This document shows, piece by piece, positions 1 to 7,904 of a DNA stretch of 64,000 bases (positions are counted from its first letter, which is position 1; every line of letters starts with the position of its first letter). The stretch lies in NCBI GenBank assembly GCA_937896885.1, contig CALBNX010000071.1, forward strand, positions 1 to 64,000. The letters run 5' to 3'. The DNA is from an uncultured Clostridia bacterium (lineage in GTDB: Bacteria; Bacillota; Clostridia; Oscillospirales; Acutalibacteraceae). The position numbers were made by a program, and so were the translations under genes. Under the pieces are notes generated by a model, which worked only from the letters and a program-made list of their open reading frames with translations, did no database searches and was not told the DNA's origin.

Positions 1-649
1 AAGCAATACGAAGAGCAAAGCATTTTTTACCGAGAAGAACGTTTCCGCCGTAACCAGAGTTTACTGAAATGATTGTGTTATCTTCTGGGAACTGGCAAAT
101 CCATCTCTTTTCTGCGTCGATGTCGCACTTACAATGAAGACCACGAACCCAGTCGTTGCTCTCGTCACCGAAAGCGTCCATAACTGCTTTGCCAACACGA
201 GTCATAATTACCATATTAAGAACAACATAAATTGAGTCTGTAAGCTCGATACCTACTTTTGCAAGAGGTGAACCAACAGGGCCCATTGAATAAGGGATAA
301 CATACATTGTTCTGCCCTTGTAGCTGTCTTTTGCAATATCATAAAGCATAGCGTATGCTTTTTCAGGGTCCATCCAATGGTTTGTTGGACCTGCATCTTC
401 TTCTTTCTTTGAGCAGATGAGAGTTCTGTCTTCAACACGAGCAACGTCGTTAACTGCTGTTTTGTGGTAGTAGCAATCAGGAAGAAGGTCCTGATTAAGT
501 TTCACCATTTCACCAGTTGCACAAGCTTCTGCACGAAGAGCTTCGATTTGTTCTTCGCTACCGTCAATCCAAACAATATTGTCAGGTTTAACGAGCTCAA
601 CTTGTTTGTCAATCCATTCAAGGATTGTCTTGTTCTTTGTAAGTGCCAT
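1..649 (-). CDS. pckG: phosphoenolpyruvate carboxykinase (GTP), 5' part only
   Basis: Interconverts oxaloacetate + GTP with PEP + CO2 + GDP; in anaerobic fermenters it often runs toward oxaloacetate. Only the first 216 codons lie in the window; the rest continues past position 1. The N-terminus (MALTKNKTILEWID) and the segment YVIPYSMGPVGSPLAKVGIE match the GTP-type enzyme family, not the ATP-type. The start is fixed by AAAGGAG about 8 nt upstream of the ATG at 649. It has its own promoter (see 723-751) and is separated from tsaD by 162 bp, so it is probably a single transcription unit. Nucleotide-binding loops lie outside the window and cannot be checked. Confidence 0.93.
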   Translation of the reverse strand, partial: MALTKNKTILEWIDKQVELVKPDNIVWIDGSEEQIEALRAEACATGEMVKLNQDLLPDCYYHKTAVNDVARVEDRTLICSKKEEDAGPTNHWMDPEKAYAMLYDIAKDSYKGRTMYVIPYSMGPVGSPLAKVGIELTDSIYVVLNMVIMTRVGKAVMDAFGDESNDWVRGLHCKCDIDAEKRWICQFPEDNTIISVNSGYGGNVLLGKKCFALRIA

Positions 650-713
650 AATTCCTTACTCCTTTATTATAATTTCTTTTCGAAAAAAATACCAAACTAC
701 CCAATTTAATTTT

Positions 714-751
714 GGTATATTTATTATACCTTAAATTACCAAATTGTTCAA
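714..751 (-). promoter_or_regulatory. pckG promoter with palindrome over the -10 box
   Basis: On the minus strand, -35 TTGAAC (746-751) and -10 TATAAT (723-728) are separated by 17 bp. A perfect inverted repeat GGTATA-N5-TATACC (714-730) covers the -10 and the expected start site, about 65 nt before the pckG ATG. It would suit an operator for a repressor, but could also be chance in AT-rich DNA. Confidence 0.6.
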
Positions 752-811
752 TAGGTAAAATGTTAATAAATTGTCAATTTAATATATAGTTTTTATATAT
801 TTATACAGTTT

Positions 812-1831
812 TTATTCTTCATAGTCCGCTGAAATATCTGCAGTTGCTTTTCCGTTAAGTGCCATAGTGGCTCTTTGACCTTTCAAAAACTCATAATAGC
901 CTTGTGCACCAACCATTGCAGCATTATCACCACAGAGTGACAAATCTGGCAAATAGAGTGTCCAACCTTTTTTATTTGCAAGAGTTTCCATTCGAGAGCG
1001 AAGCACAGAGTTTGCAGAAACGCCACCTGCTAATACAAGAGTTTTGGCATTTGTAATTTCCATTGCTTTTTCTGTGTTTTCGCAAAGGCAATTCGCAACG
1101 GCATTTATAAATGATGCGCCCACATCAGCAGGGTTCACAGTTTCACCCTTTTGCTCTGCATTATGAACAAGGTTAATTACAGATGTTTTAAGTCCCGAAA
1201 AACTAAAATCCAACGGACTACCATCAACCCTTGGCTTAGGGAACTGATATTTTGTATTATCTCCATCTTTTGAAATTTTATCCAAGTTTACGCCACCGGG
1301 ATATGGTAAACCGAGAGTTCTCGCAGCTTTATCCATAGCCTCGCCTGCCGCGTCATCACGAGTGCGACCGATAACCTCAAAATCTGTGTAGTCATTAACT
1401 TTGCAAAGCAATGTGTTACCACCCGATACCACAAGGCACATAAATGGTGGTTTGAGTTCTTTATGAGTGATATAATTTGCCGCAATATGTGAACGAAGAT
1501 GGTGCACGGGCACTAATGGTTTGCCACTTGCAATGGCTAATCCCTTTGCGTAATTCACACCAATAAGCAATGCACCAATGAGACCCGGTGCATAGGTTAC
1601 GCCGATAGCATCAATATCTTGGAGTGTACAATTTGCATCTGTAAGTGCTTTCTGGACAACCCAAGAGATATTCTCTGTATGTAATCTTGATGCGATTTCT
1701 GGCACAACGCCACCAAATATTTTATGTTTTTCAATCTGAGTTGATACCACATTTGACAATACAACTCTGCCGTCTTCAACAACGGCTGCAGCAGTTTCGT
1801 CACATGAACTTTCAATTGCTAAAATTTTCAT
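812..1831 (-). CDS. tsaD: tRNA N6-adenosine threonylcarbamoyltransferase
   Basis: Transfers the threonylcarbamoyl group to A37 of ANN-decoding tRNAs (t6A), normally in a complex with TsaB and TsaE. The 339-residue length is typical. The N-terminus MKILAIESSCDET, the metal-site histidines in VHHLRSH (about residue 110), the nucleotide-binding loop VVSGGNT and the C-terminal AGGVSANS are all diagnostic. It is the last gene of a tight run: the phosphatase-RimI fusion ends 2 nt upstream, and RBS AAAGGAC precedes the ATG. tsaB and tsaE, often neighbours in Firmicutes, are not in this window. Confidence 0.97.
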   Translation of the reverse strand: MKILAIESSCDETAAAVVEDGRVVLSNVVSTQIEKHKIFGGVVPEIASRLHTENISWVVQKALTDANCTLQDIDAIGVTYAPGLIGALLIGVNYAKGLAIASGKPLVPVHHLRSHIAANYITHKELKPPFMCLVVSGGNTLLCKVNDYTDFEVIGRTRDDAAGEAMDKAARTLGLPYPGGVNLDKISKDGDNTKYQFPKPRVDGSPLDFSFSGLKTSVINLVHNAEQKGETVNPADVGASFINAVANCLCENTEKAMEITNAKTLVLAGGVSANSVLRSRMETLANKKGWTLYLPDLSLCGDNAAMVGAQGYYEFLKGQRATMALNGKATADISADYEE

Positions 1832-1833
1832 AA

Positions 1834-2697
1834 TTATATGTCCTTTAAGTATAAAGTATAAATTAATGCATCTTCGGTGGGCTTTGAATAAAAGTTTTTA
1901 CGCTCACCAATTTTCTTAAATCCACATTTTTCATAGAGTGCGATAGCATTTTCATTGGATTTTCTGACTTCAAGAGTTACAAAAAGTGCATCTTCAAACT
2001 GACTTTGCATAACCAAGTGATTCACTAATCTTTTGCCATAACCTTTACCACGAGCGACCGTATTCACGGCTACATTTGTTATATAAACTTCACCACAAAT
2101 ATTGTTAGCACCGATATAACCTTGAACTTTGCCTTGATTTTCAATTACATAAAACCTTGCGGTTTCATTGGTGAGTTCATCTTTCAATGAGTCTTCACTC
2201 CAAGGCTCTGCAAAGCACTCTTTTTCAAGGTCTGCAATAAATGGGATATGCTTTTCTTCCATTTGACAGATTGTTGCAATCTCATTAATTTTTTCAAGGA
2301 TTTGTGGGAATGTTCTTTCAATCTGTTTTGCACATTCTTCATATTTTTCAATGCTTCGACCATAGGGGTCGGGTACATTCAAGGTTATAATCTTTGAAGA
2401 ATCACAATATTTTGAAATTACAGTACTATGGCTCTCGGTCATACACACAAACAAGTCAGTTTCAACAATGTGTTGTGGGTTGAGTTTTCGTGCACGATGA
2501 AGAGAGATATTAACTCCCCTATTCATTGCCACAAGAGCCGAATTCACGCTGATTTCGTCACCGGGGAATACAGAAACCCCTGCACTTGACACTTCAATAT
2601 CATCTATTTTATTGTCAGCAAGATATTTTTTGAAAAGTCCTTCTGCCAAGGGACTTCTGCAGGTGTTACCACTGCATATAAATAATACTTTTTTCAT
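1834..2697 (-). CDS. fusion: low-molecular-weight protein phosphatase + RimI-type N-acetyltransferase
   Basis: Residues about 1-143 are an LMW-PTP/arginine-phosphatase domain. The P-loop C-X5-R is CSGNTCR at residues 8-14 and the general-acid motif DPYGRS is near 110. Residues about 145-287 are a GNAT acetyltransferase of RimI type, which acetylates the N-terminal Ala of ribosomal protein S18. It has the acetyl-CoA loop VARGKGYG, and NENAIALYEKCGF followed by a tyrosine-rich end. Both domains look intact in one frame with no stop between them. The gene sits directly before tsaD, a common rimI neighbour; in Bacillus the phosphatase YwlE sits beside the t6A enzyme YwlC. Fusion of the two domains is unusual. 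An internal restart for RimI at the Met near residue 145 is possible. Confidence 0.85.
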   Translation of the reverse strand: MKKVLFICSGNTCRSPLAEGLFKKYLADNKIDDIEVSSAGVSVFPGDEISVNSALVAMNRGVNISLHRARKLNPQHIVETDLFVCMTESHSTVISKYCDSSKIITLNVPDPYGRSIEKYEECAKQIERTFPQILEKINEIATICQMEEKHIPFIADLEKECFAEPWSEDSLKDELTNETARFYVIENQGKVQGYIGANNICGEVYITNVAVNTVARGKGYGKRLVNHLVMQSQFEDALFVTLEVRKSNENAIALYEKCGFKKIGERKNFYSKPTEDALIYTLYLKDI

Positions 2698-2700
2698 AGA

Positions 2701-3096
2701 TTATGTTTCATCCATAAACACATTTATTTTCTTAATTTCTACATCTTTCAGTGATAAGTATTCTTTTGAATTTCTTATATAACCAAAAATATCATTTTCA
2801 CCGCCAAAGCACCATTCACTTTGACTGTAATTTTTAGTTAATTCACTTGGGGTGTATAAAATGTCAAGATGTATTTGATAGTATTCATCATCGTCATTTG
2901 GAAACTGTCTTACCAATGAGAAATAAAATAATGGCTCACCTGTAAAACTAAATGTACCTGTTTCAAACAAAATACCGTCATCATCTATGTCTATATTTTC
3001 AAGAGGGATTTTACACATATCTTCAAACGCAGACACTAAATCTTCCAACTTGTTTTTACCAGCAACGTCCTTTTTTAATACATTAAGCATATTCAT
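2701..3096 (-). CDS. hypothetical protein, 131 aa
   Basis: I do not recognise this family. It is a small acidic soluble protein (runs such as DIDDDG and FPNDDDEYYQ) rich in aromatic residues, with no signal peptide, membrane segment or metal motif. The alternating pattern suggests an alpha/beta fold like small immunity or SMI1/KNR4-type proteins, but that is only an impression. The start has a strong GGAGG 7 nt upstream of the ATG. It lies 3 nt upstream of the phosphatase-RimI fusion and 63 bp downstream of polA, so it is co-transcribed with them. Confidence 0.75.
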   Translation of the reverse strand: MNMLNVLKKDVAGKNKLEDLVSAFEDMCKIPLENIDIDDDGILFETGTFSFTGEPLFYFSLVRQFPNDDDEYYQIHLDILYTPSELTKNYSQSEWCFGGENDIFGYIRNSKEYLSLKDVEIKKINVFMDET

Positions 3097-3131
3097 TTTA
3101 AGTCCTCCATTAGTTTTTGATGCTTTGTTGC

Positions 3132-3160
3132 GGGCGATTCGCGAATCGCCCCTACAAAAT
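3132..3160. repeat. dispersed palindrome GGGCGATTCG/CGAATCGCCC
   Basis: A perfect 20-bp palindrome (3132-3151) followed by CTACAAAATTA lies just downstream of the polA stop. A near-identical unit with the same trailing CTACAAAATTA occurs at 52333-52363, so this is a dispersed extragenic palindrome. In the transcript it would form a hairpin between polA and the next gene. Confidence 0.85.
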
Positions 3161-5745
3161 TATCCCTTGGCTTGATACCATGTTTTGCCAGTGTTCACAT
3201 CTGCTCTTAAACGCACTTTCATCTGACACGCGTTTTCCATTTCTTCTGAAAGAATTTTTGCTGCCTTGTCAATTTCATTTTCAGGCGCTTCAACAATCAA
3301 TTCGTCGTGGACTTGCAAAATGAGTTTTGCTTGCATATTCTCGGATTTAAGTCGGTTATAAACCTTAACCATTGCGATTTTGATAATATCAGCCGCAGTG
3401 CCCTGAATAGGCATATTCCTTGCTACTCTTTCACCAAATGCACGAAGCATTCCGTTTGAGGAAGAAAGTTCAGGAAGATATCTTCTTCTCTCCCAAAGAG
3501 TTGAAACATAGCCTTTTTCTTTTGCGTCTGCAACAACGGTTTCCATATATTTATCAACGCCCGCATAAAGTCGAAGATAGCCTTTGATATATTCGTCCGC
3601 TTCTTTTCGTGTTACTCCAATATCCTTTGCAAGTGAAAATGCGCCGATACCATAAACAATACCAAAATTAACCGCTTTTGCACGGCTACGCATTAAAGGT
3701 GTTACCATCTCTATTGGCATATTGAAAACTTGTGACGCTGTAACTGTATGAATATCGACTTCATTGTTGAAAGCTTTGAGCATTTCTTCGTCGTCTGCGA
3801 TATGTGCGAGAACACGAAGTTCAATCTGTGAATAGTCAGCATCTGCTAAAAGTGAGCCTTCTTTTGCAACAAAGAATTTTCTCATCTCTCTGCCGATTTC
3901 TTTACGAACAGGAATATTCTGCAAGTTTGGTTCAGTTGATGAAATTCGTCCTGTTCGGGTTTCTGTTTGAATAAATGATGAATGAATTCTTCCGTCTTCA
4001 CCGATAACTTTTAAAAGACCTTCACAATAAGTTGAATAAAGTTTTGAGAGAGTTCTAAACCATAAAATTTTCTCAATTATTGGGTTTTCATTCTGCAGAC
4101 TTTCAAGCACATCTGCATTTGTTGAATAGCCACTCTTAGTCTTTTTCTTTGCAGGGAGTCCCATCTTTTCAAAGAGAATTACACCCAGTTGTTTTGGTGA
4201 ATTGATATTGAACTCTTCACCTGCCAAATCATAGATTTCTTGTTGAATTGTTTTAAGCTCACCGCTGATTTTCTGTGTAAATTCTGCAATGCCCTTACGG
4301 TCAACCATAAAGCCCAAATGTTCCATAGATGCCAAAACTTCTGCAAGGGGCATTTCAACATTATAGAGCAAATATTCTTGATTATTGCTTTCAATCTGTG
4401 TTTTAAGTCTTAATGAAACAGATTTCATTACTGCGCAATCTTGCGCCAAACTCAAATCACTTTGCACCTTTGGAATCGGCGCTTTATATTCTTCGCAAAG
4501 TCGCAATGGGCTATATCCATTTGCAGATGGATTGAGAATATACCCCGCGAGAGATGTATCAAGTGCCATACCCTTGATTTCAATATTATTAAGGAATGCA
4601 AATCTGTATAAAAGCTTTGAATTATCGGTATATTTTTTTATTTCTTCGTCTTCTAAAATAGCCTTCACAAAATCAAAATAGCCCAAATGCATTGGCTCAA
4701 GGTGATAAACTGTGTTATCACATAAGAAACAGATTTGTGGATTATCTAAATCTTTATAATCAACTGTGAAATAGGCTTCTTTTTCTGTTTTGATTTTATT
4801 CAAAAGGTCAGCAGTTGAAAAGTCAGCAGAAAAGCCTAATTCTTTAACTTTTTCGTCTTTTTTCTCAACAGTAGTTGGTGCTGAAAACTCAAGTTTTTCG
4901 ATAATTTTAAACATTTCAAGGTCAGCAAGCATTGCTCTCGCTTTTTCTTCGTCAGCAGAAGATGGCACAAAATCAGAAAGAGCACAACCAATTGGTGCAT
5001 CGTCAATGATTTTGCCGAGAGTATAGCTTAAAAACGCTTTTTCTTTATCTGCAACAAGCTTATTTTTAAGATTTTCTTTAATTTCGAGAGTATCGATATT
5101 ATCATAAATATTTTGGATTGAGCCGAATTTTTGAATCAAATCCCCTGCTGTTTTCTGGCCAACACCCGCAACACCTGGAATACAGTCAGATGTATCCCCT
5201 TGAAGTGCTTTAATATCAATCATTTGAAGTGGCTCAACACCATATTCTTCCATAAGGCGCTGTGGAGTGTATTTTTCAGTTGTTGTTTTGCCCATTTTTG
5301 TGTGTGGCAACAAAACAGTAACATTATCACGGATAAGTTGGAATGAGTCTCTATCTCCTGTTGCGATAAAGCATTCGTCACCGTCTTTGCACATGCCCGC
5401 AACTGTACCGAGAATATCATCTGCTTCATAACCCTCAAGAGTTACGATTTTATAACCCAAAGTTGTTAAAAGTTCTTTGAGCACGGGTAATTGTTGAGCA
5501 AGTTCAGGTGGCATTCCGTGACGATTAGCTTTATATCCATCATACATCTTGTGACGGAATGTTGGCGCTTTGAGGTCAAATGCAATGGCTACACCATCGG
5601 GATTAACCTCATCACGAAGCTTCATTAAAATAGTCATAAAGCCATAAATACCATTGGTAAATCTGCCGTCTTTGGTTGACAGAGCACGAATACCATAAAA
5701 GGCTCTGTTCAAAATACTGTTACCATCAATTGCCAAAATTTTCAT
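3160..5745 (-). CDS. polA: DNA polymerase I
   Basis: Removes RNA primers and fills gaps in replication and repair. The 861 residues comprise three parts. The N-terminal 5'-3' exonuclease (about 1-290) has IDGNSILNRAFYG and metal-site acidics in GYEADDILGT and ATGDRDSFQLI. A degenerate 3'-5' exonuclease region spans about 310-475. The polymerase domain contains motif A DADYSQIELR, motif B RSRAKAVNFGIVYG and motif C LQVHDELIVE, all intact. The proofreading Asp-x-Glu motif is replaced by FTVDYKD, so proofreading is probably absent, as in many Firmicutes Pol I enzymes. It is the first gene of the run leading to tsaD. Confidence 0.97.
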   Translation of the reverse strand: MKILAIDGNSILNRAFYGIRALSTKDGRFTNGIYGFMTILMKLRDEVNPDGVAIAFDLKAPTFRHKMYDGYKANRHGMPPELAQQLPVLKELLTTLGYKIVTLEGYEADDILGTVAGMCKDGDECFIATGDRDSFQLIRDNVTVLLPHTKMGKTTTEKYTPQRLMEEYGVEPLQMIDIKALQGDTSDCIPGVAGVGQKTAGDLIQKFGSIQNIYDNIDTLEIKENLKNKLVADKEKAFLSYTLGKIIDDAPIGCALSDFVPSSADEEKARAMLADLEMFKIIEKLEFSAPTTVEKKDEKVKELGFSADFSTADLLNKIKTEKEAYFTVDYKDLDNPQICFLCDNTVYHLEPMHLGYFDFVKAILEDEEIKKYTDNSKLLYRFAFLNNIEIKGMALDTSLAGYILNPSANGYSPLRLCEEYKAPIPKVQSDLSLAQDCAVMKSVSLRLKTQIESNNQEYLLYNVEMPLAEVLASMEHLGFMVDRKGIAEFTQKISGELKTIQQEIYDLAGEEFNINSPKQLGVILFEKMGLPAKKKTKSGYSTNADVLESLQNENPIIEKILWFRTLSKLYSTYCEGLLKVIGEDGRIHSSFIQTETRTGRISSTEPNLQNIPVRKEIGREMRKFFVAKEGSLLADADYSQIELRVLAHIADDEEMLKAFNNEVDIHTVTASQVFNMPIEMVTPLMRSRAKAVNFGIVYGIGAFSLAKDIGVTRKEADEYIKGYLRLYAGVDKYMETVVADAKEKGYVSTLWERRRYLPELSSSNGMLRAFGERVARNMPIQGTAADIIKIAMVKVYNRLKSENMQAKLILQVHDELIVEAPENEIDKAAKILSEEMENACQMKVRLRADVNTGKTWYQAKG

Positions 5746-5828
5746 AACGCAACTCCAAAATCATAGTTATAGATAGTATAACATATTATGTAAATAAATA
5801 CCATATAAAAATACAAATTCGATTAGAT

Positions 5829-6080
5829 AAATTGGGGGTTGTAGGGATGAACGCAGAGTGCAAAGTGCAGAGTGCAGAGTGGCGGAACTGCGTTGCGATT
5901 ATATTGCCTCCCTCTGACGAGGGAGGTGGCAAAATCTTTGATTTTGACGGAGGGAGAGATAAGCAAAATCAAATTAACTTTAGACTATCTCTCCCTCAGT
6001 CTCGCATACGCTCGACAGCTCCCTCGTCAGAGGGAGCCAAAAAAAATACGATTAAAAAGAGTTAGACAAATTCAAACTTG
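5829..6080. repeat. 252-bp dispersed repeat, copy A
   Basis: Aligns without gaps to 63194-63445, with 8 mismatches by my count. It begins with four tandem heptamers of GCAGAGT/GCAAAGT type (5853-5880). Nested inverted repeats follow: an outer pair CTCCCTCTGACGAGGGAG / CTCCCTCGTCAGAGGGAG that are exact reverse complements, and an inner pair GGAGGGAGAGATA / TATCTCTCCCTC. The element could fold into one long hairpin. No transposase or credible coding sequence is present, so it resembles a MITE or other non-autonomous repeat. It is inserted just upstream of the trpB promoter. Confidence 0.9.
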
Positions 6081-6106
6081 TATAATTACTAACCTAAATA
6101 TTTCTA

Positions 6107-6135
6107 TTGACAATCTTCATTTATAGTGCTAAAAT
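6107..6135 (+). promoter_or_regulatory. promoter of the T-box/trpB unit
   Basis: A consensus -35 TTGACA (6107-6112) and -10 TAAAAT (6130-6135) are separated by exactly 17 bp. Transcription would begin near 6142, immediately before the T-box leader. Confidence 0.75.
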
Positions 6136-6154
6136 TCTTGTAAGTTAATATTTA

Positions 6155-6425
6155 ACCAATTAAACCGATGATAAAGAGTAGTAGTTGATTTTAACTTATT
6201 CAAAGAGAGCCGTTGATGGTGAGAATACGGCAATAAGAATTTCAATGAATGGACTTTTGAGGGCGAGTCGAAAGCGTAAAGCTAGTAGATAAGACGGAGG
6301 GCAACCGTTACAGTGCTATGTGTATAAATGTACACAGTGAGTGCGTAGTTTTCACTACGAATTTGGGTGGTACCGCAGATTATTTTCAGTCTGTCCCATA
6401 TTTTGTGGGATGGATTTTTTATTTT
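6155..6425 (+). promoter_or_regulatory. T-box leader, tryptophan-type, with terminator
   Basis: This tRNA-sensing leader precedes trpB. Stem I carries the AGAGAG element (6205-6210) and a specifier region GAATGGACTTTTGAG in which the in-register codon is TGG (6250-6252), meaning Trp. The conserved T-box sequence TGGGTGGTACCGCAG (6364-6378) holds the bulge that pairs with the uncharged tRNA acceptor end. It is followed by the terminator hairpin GTCCCATATTTTGTGGGAT with a T-rich tail (about 6389-6425). Expected behaviour is read-through when uncharged tRNA-Trp accumulates. The specifier assignment is by eye and agrees with the downstream enzyme. Confidence 0.9.
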
Positions 6426-6441
6426 TTAAGGAGGAACAATT

Positions 6442-7662
6442 ATGATTCTCAATAATGTTGATTTTGAAACTTATTTTAACAATTATCCTGATAAGGATGG
6501 TTATTTTGGCAAATACGGTGGAGTTTATATTGACGATAAACTGAAAAATGCTATGGCAGAGATTACAGAGGCATATTTTTCAATTTGTCAGTCAAGAAAA
6601 TTCATTGCAGAGCTTCGCAGAATTCGTAAAGAATTTCAAGGCAGACCAACACCTGTTACACATCTCGAAAGACTTTCTGATGCTCTTGGCGGCAAAGTTC
6701 AACTCTATGCAAAGCGTGAAGATTTGAACCATTCAGGTGCTCATAAGCTCAATCACTGTATGGGTGAAGCACTTCTTGCAAAATATATGGGCAAGAAAAA
6801 GATTATTGCTGAAACAGGTGCAGGTCAGCACGGTGTTGCTCTTGCTACTGCAGCTGCATATTTTGGTCTTGAATGTGACATTTATATGGGTTCTGTCGAT
6901 ATTAAGAAACAAGCACCTAATGTTGCAAGAATGAAAATCCTTGGTGCAAATGTGGTTGAGGTTACTCACGGTTTACAGACTCTTAAAGAAGCAGTTGATG
7001 CTGCATTTGACGCATACAGCAAGGAATATAAAGATTGTATTTATTGCATCGGTTCAGTTCTTGGCCCTCACCCATTCCCAATGATGGTTCGTGATTTCCA
7101 GAGCGTTGTTGGTATTGAAGCAAGAGAGCAATTTATTGAAATGACAGGTCATCTTCCTAACGCTATTGTTGCTTGTGTTGGTGGTGGTTCTAATGCGGCA
7201 GGTCTTTTCGCTGGCTTCTTAAATGACCCTGTTGATATTTATGGCATTGAGCCACTTGGCCGTGGTCCAAAAATGGGCGACCACGCAGCAAGTCTTAAGT
7301 ATGGTACAGAGGGAATTATGCACGGTTTTAACAGCATTATGCTCAAAGATGAAAACGGTGAGCCTGCTCCTGTTTATTCAGTTGCAAGTGGTCTTGACTA
7401 TCCATCATCTGGCCCTGAACACGCATTCTTGCAAGAACTTGGCAGAGTTAAATATGATGTAATCGACGACGAAGAAACAATCGACGCATTCTTCAAGCTT
7501 TCTCGTCTTGAGGGTATCATTCCTGCTATTGAAAGTTCACACGCAGTTGCATTCGGTATGAAACTTGCACAACAGATGGAACACGGCTCAATTCTTATCA
7601 ACCTTTCAGGACGTGGCGATAAAGATATGGACTATGTAATTGAAAATTACGGAATTAGATAA
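6442..7662 (+). CDS. trpB: tryptophan synthase beta subunit (solitary)
   Basis: Makes L-tryptophan from L-serine and indole using PLP. The 406 residues have the TrpB1 hallmarks: the PLP lysine in [10 protein letters not shown] (usual form NHTGAHKxNN), the catalytic glutamate in AETGAGQHG, the phosphate-binding loop VGGGSNAAG and the C-terminal SGRGDKD. RBS AAGGAGG precedes the ATG. Neither trpA nor any other trp gene is adjacent, and the gene has its own Trp T-box and terminator. It may therefore salvage external indole, or pair with a trpA elsewhere. Confidence 0.93.
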   Translation: MILNNVDFETYFNNYPDKDGYFGKYGGVYIDDKLKNAMAEITEAYFSICQSRKFIAELRRIRKEFQGRPTPVTHLERLSDALGGKVQLYAKREDLNHSGAHKLNHCMGEALLAKYMGKKKIIAETGAGQHGVALATAAAYFGLECDIYMGSVDIKKQAPNVARMKILGANVVEVTHGLQTLKEAVDAAFDAYSKEYKDCIYCIGSVLGPHPFPMMVRDFQSVVGIEAREQFIEMTGHLPNAIVACVGGGSNAAGLFAGFLNDPVDIYGIEPLGRGPKMGDHAASLKYGTEGIMHGFNSIMLKDENGEPAPVYSVASGLDYPSSGPEHAFLQELGRVKYDVIDDEETIDAFFKLSRLEGIIPAIESSHAVAFGMKLAQQMEHGSILINLSGRGDKDMDYVIENYGIR

Positions 7663-7669
7663 AAAATTA

Positions 7670-7700
7670 GGCGAGGTAACCCCTCGCCTTTTTTATTTTA
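7670..7700 (+). terminator. terminator after trpB
   Basis: Stem GGCGAGG / CCTCGCC with a 5-nt loop, followed by six T residues, 7 nt after the trpB stop. Confidence 0.9.
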
Positions 7701-7707
7701 AAATTGC

Positions 7708-7736
7708 TTGATTTATAAATATAAACATATTATAAT
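7708..7736 (+). promoter_or_regulatory. tRNA-Pro promoter
   Basis: -35 TTGATT (7708-7713) and -10 TATAAT (7731-7736) with a 17-bp spacer, 13 bp upstream of the mature tRNA 5' end. Confidence 0.7.
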
Positions 7737-7749
7737 TAGTTAGTAACGA

Positions 7750-7825
7750 CGAGATGTAGCGCAGGTGGTAGCGCGCCACGTTCGGGACGTGGATGCCGCA
7801 AGTTCGAATCTTGTCATCTCGACCA
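7750..7825 (+). tRNA. tRNA-Pro (anticodon CGG)
   Basis: A complete 76-nt cloverleaf. The acceptor stem is CGAGATG/CATCTCG with discriminator A and encoded CCA. The D stem is GCGC/GCGC. The anticodon stem CCACG/CGTGG encloses loop TTCGGGA, placing CGG at positions 34-36 to read CCG. The T arm is GCAAG-TTCGAAT-CTTGT. It has its own promoter and terminator. Confidence 0.96.
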
Positions 7826-7826
7826 A

Positions 7827-7862
7827 AATCCAAATTCGGCAAAAGTTGAATTTGGATTTTTT
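7827..7862 (+). terminator. terminator after tRNA-Pro
   Basis: Inverted repeat AATCCAAATTC / GAATTTGGATT followed by a T run, directly after the tRNA CCA end. Confidence 0.8.
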
Positions 7863-7904
7863 AAAATGGTTATAATAATTACAACAACTCTTGGAGATGG
7901 TGCT

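Noticed and set aside
464..709. 81-codon plus-strand frame at the start of the window
   Set aside because: Lies antisense to pckG, which has clear family similarity and a proper RBS.
5832..6126. Open frames reading through repeat copy A (and the matching frames at 63096-63458 in copy B)
   Set aside because: They are identical because the repeat DNA is identical; they lack ribosome sites and run across the hairpin arms. Treated as non-coding.
7866..7904. Upstream ATG extension of cysK
   Set aside because: It falls directly after the tRNA terminator without an RBS; the ATG at 7905 has GGAG and the family N-terminus.
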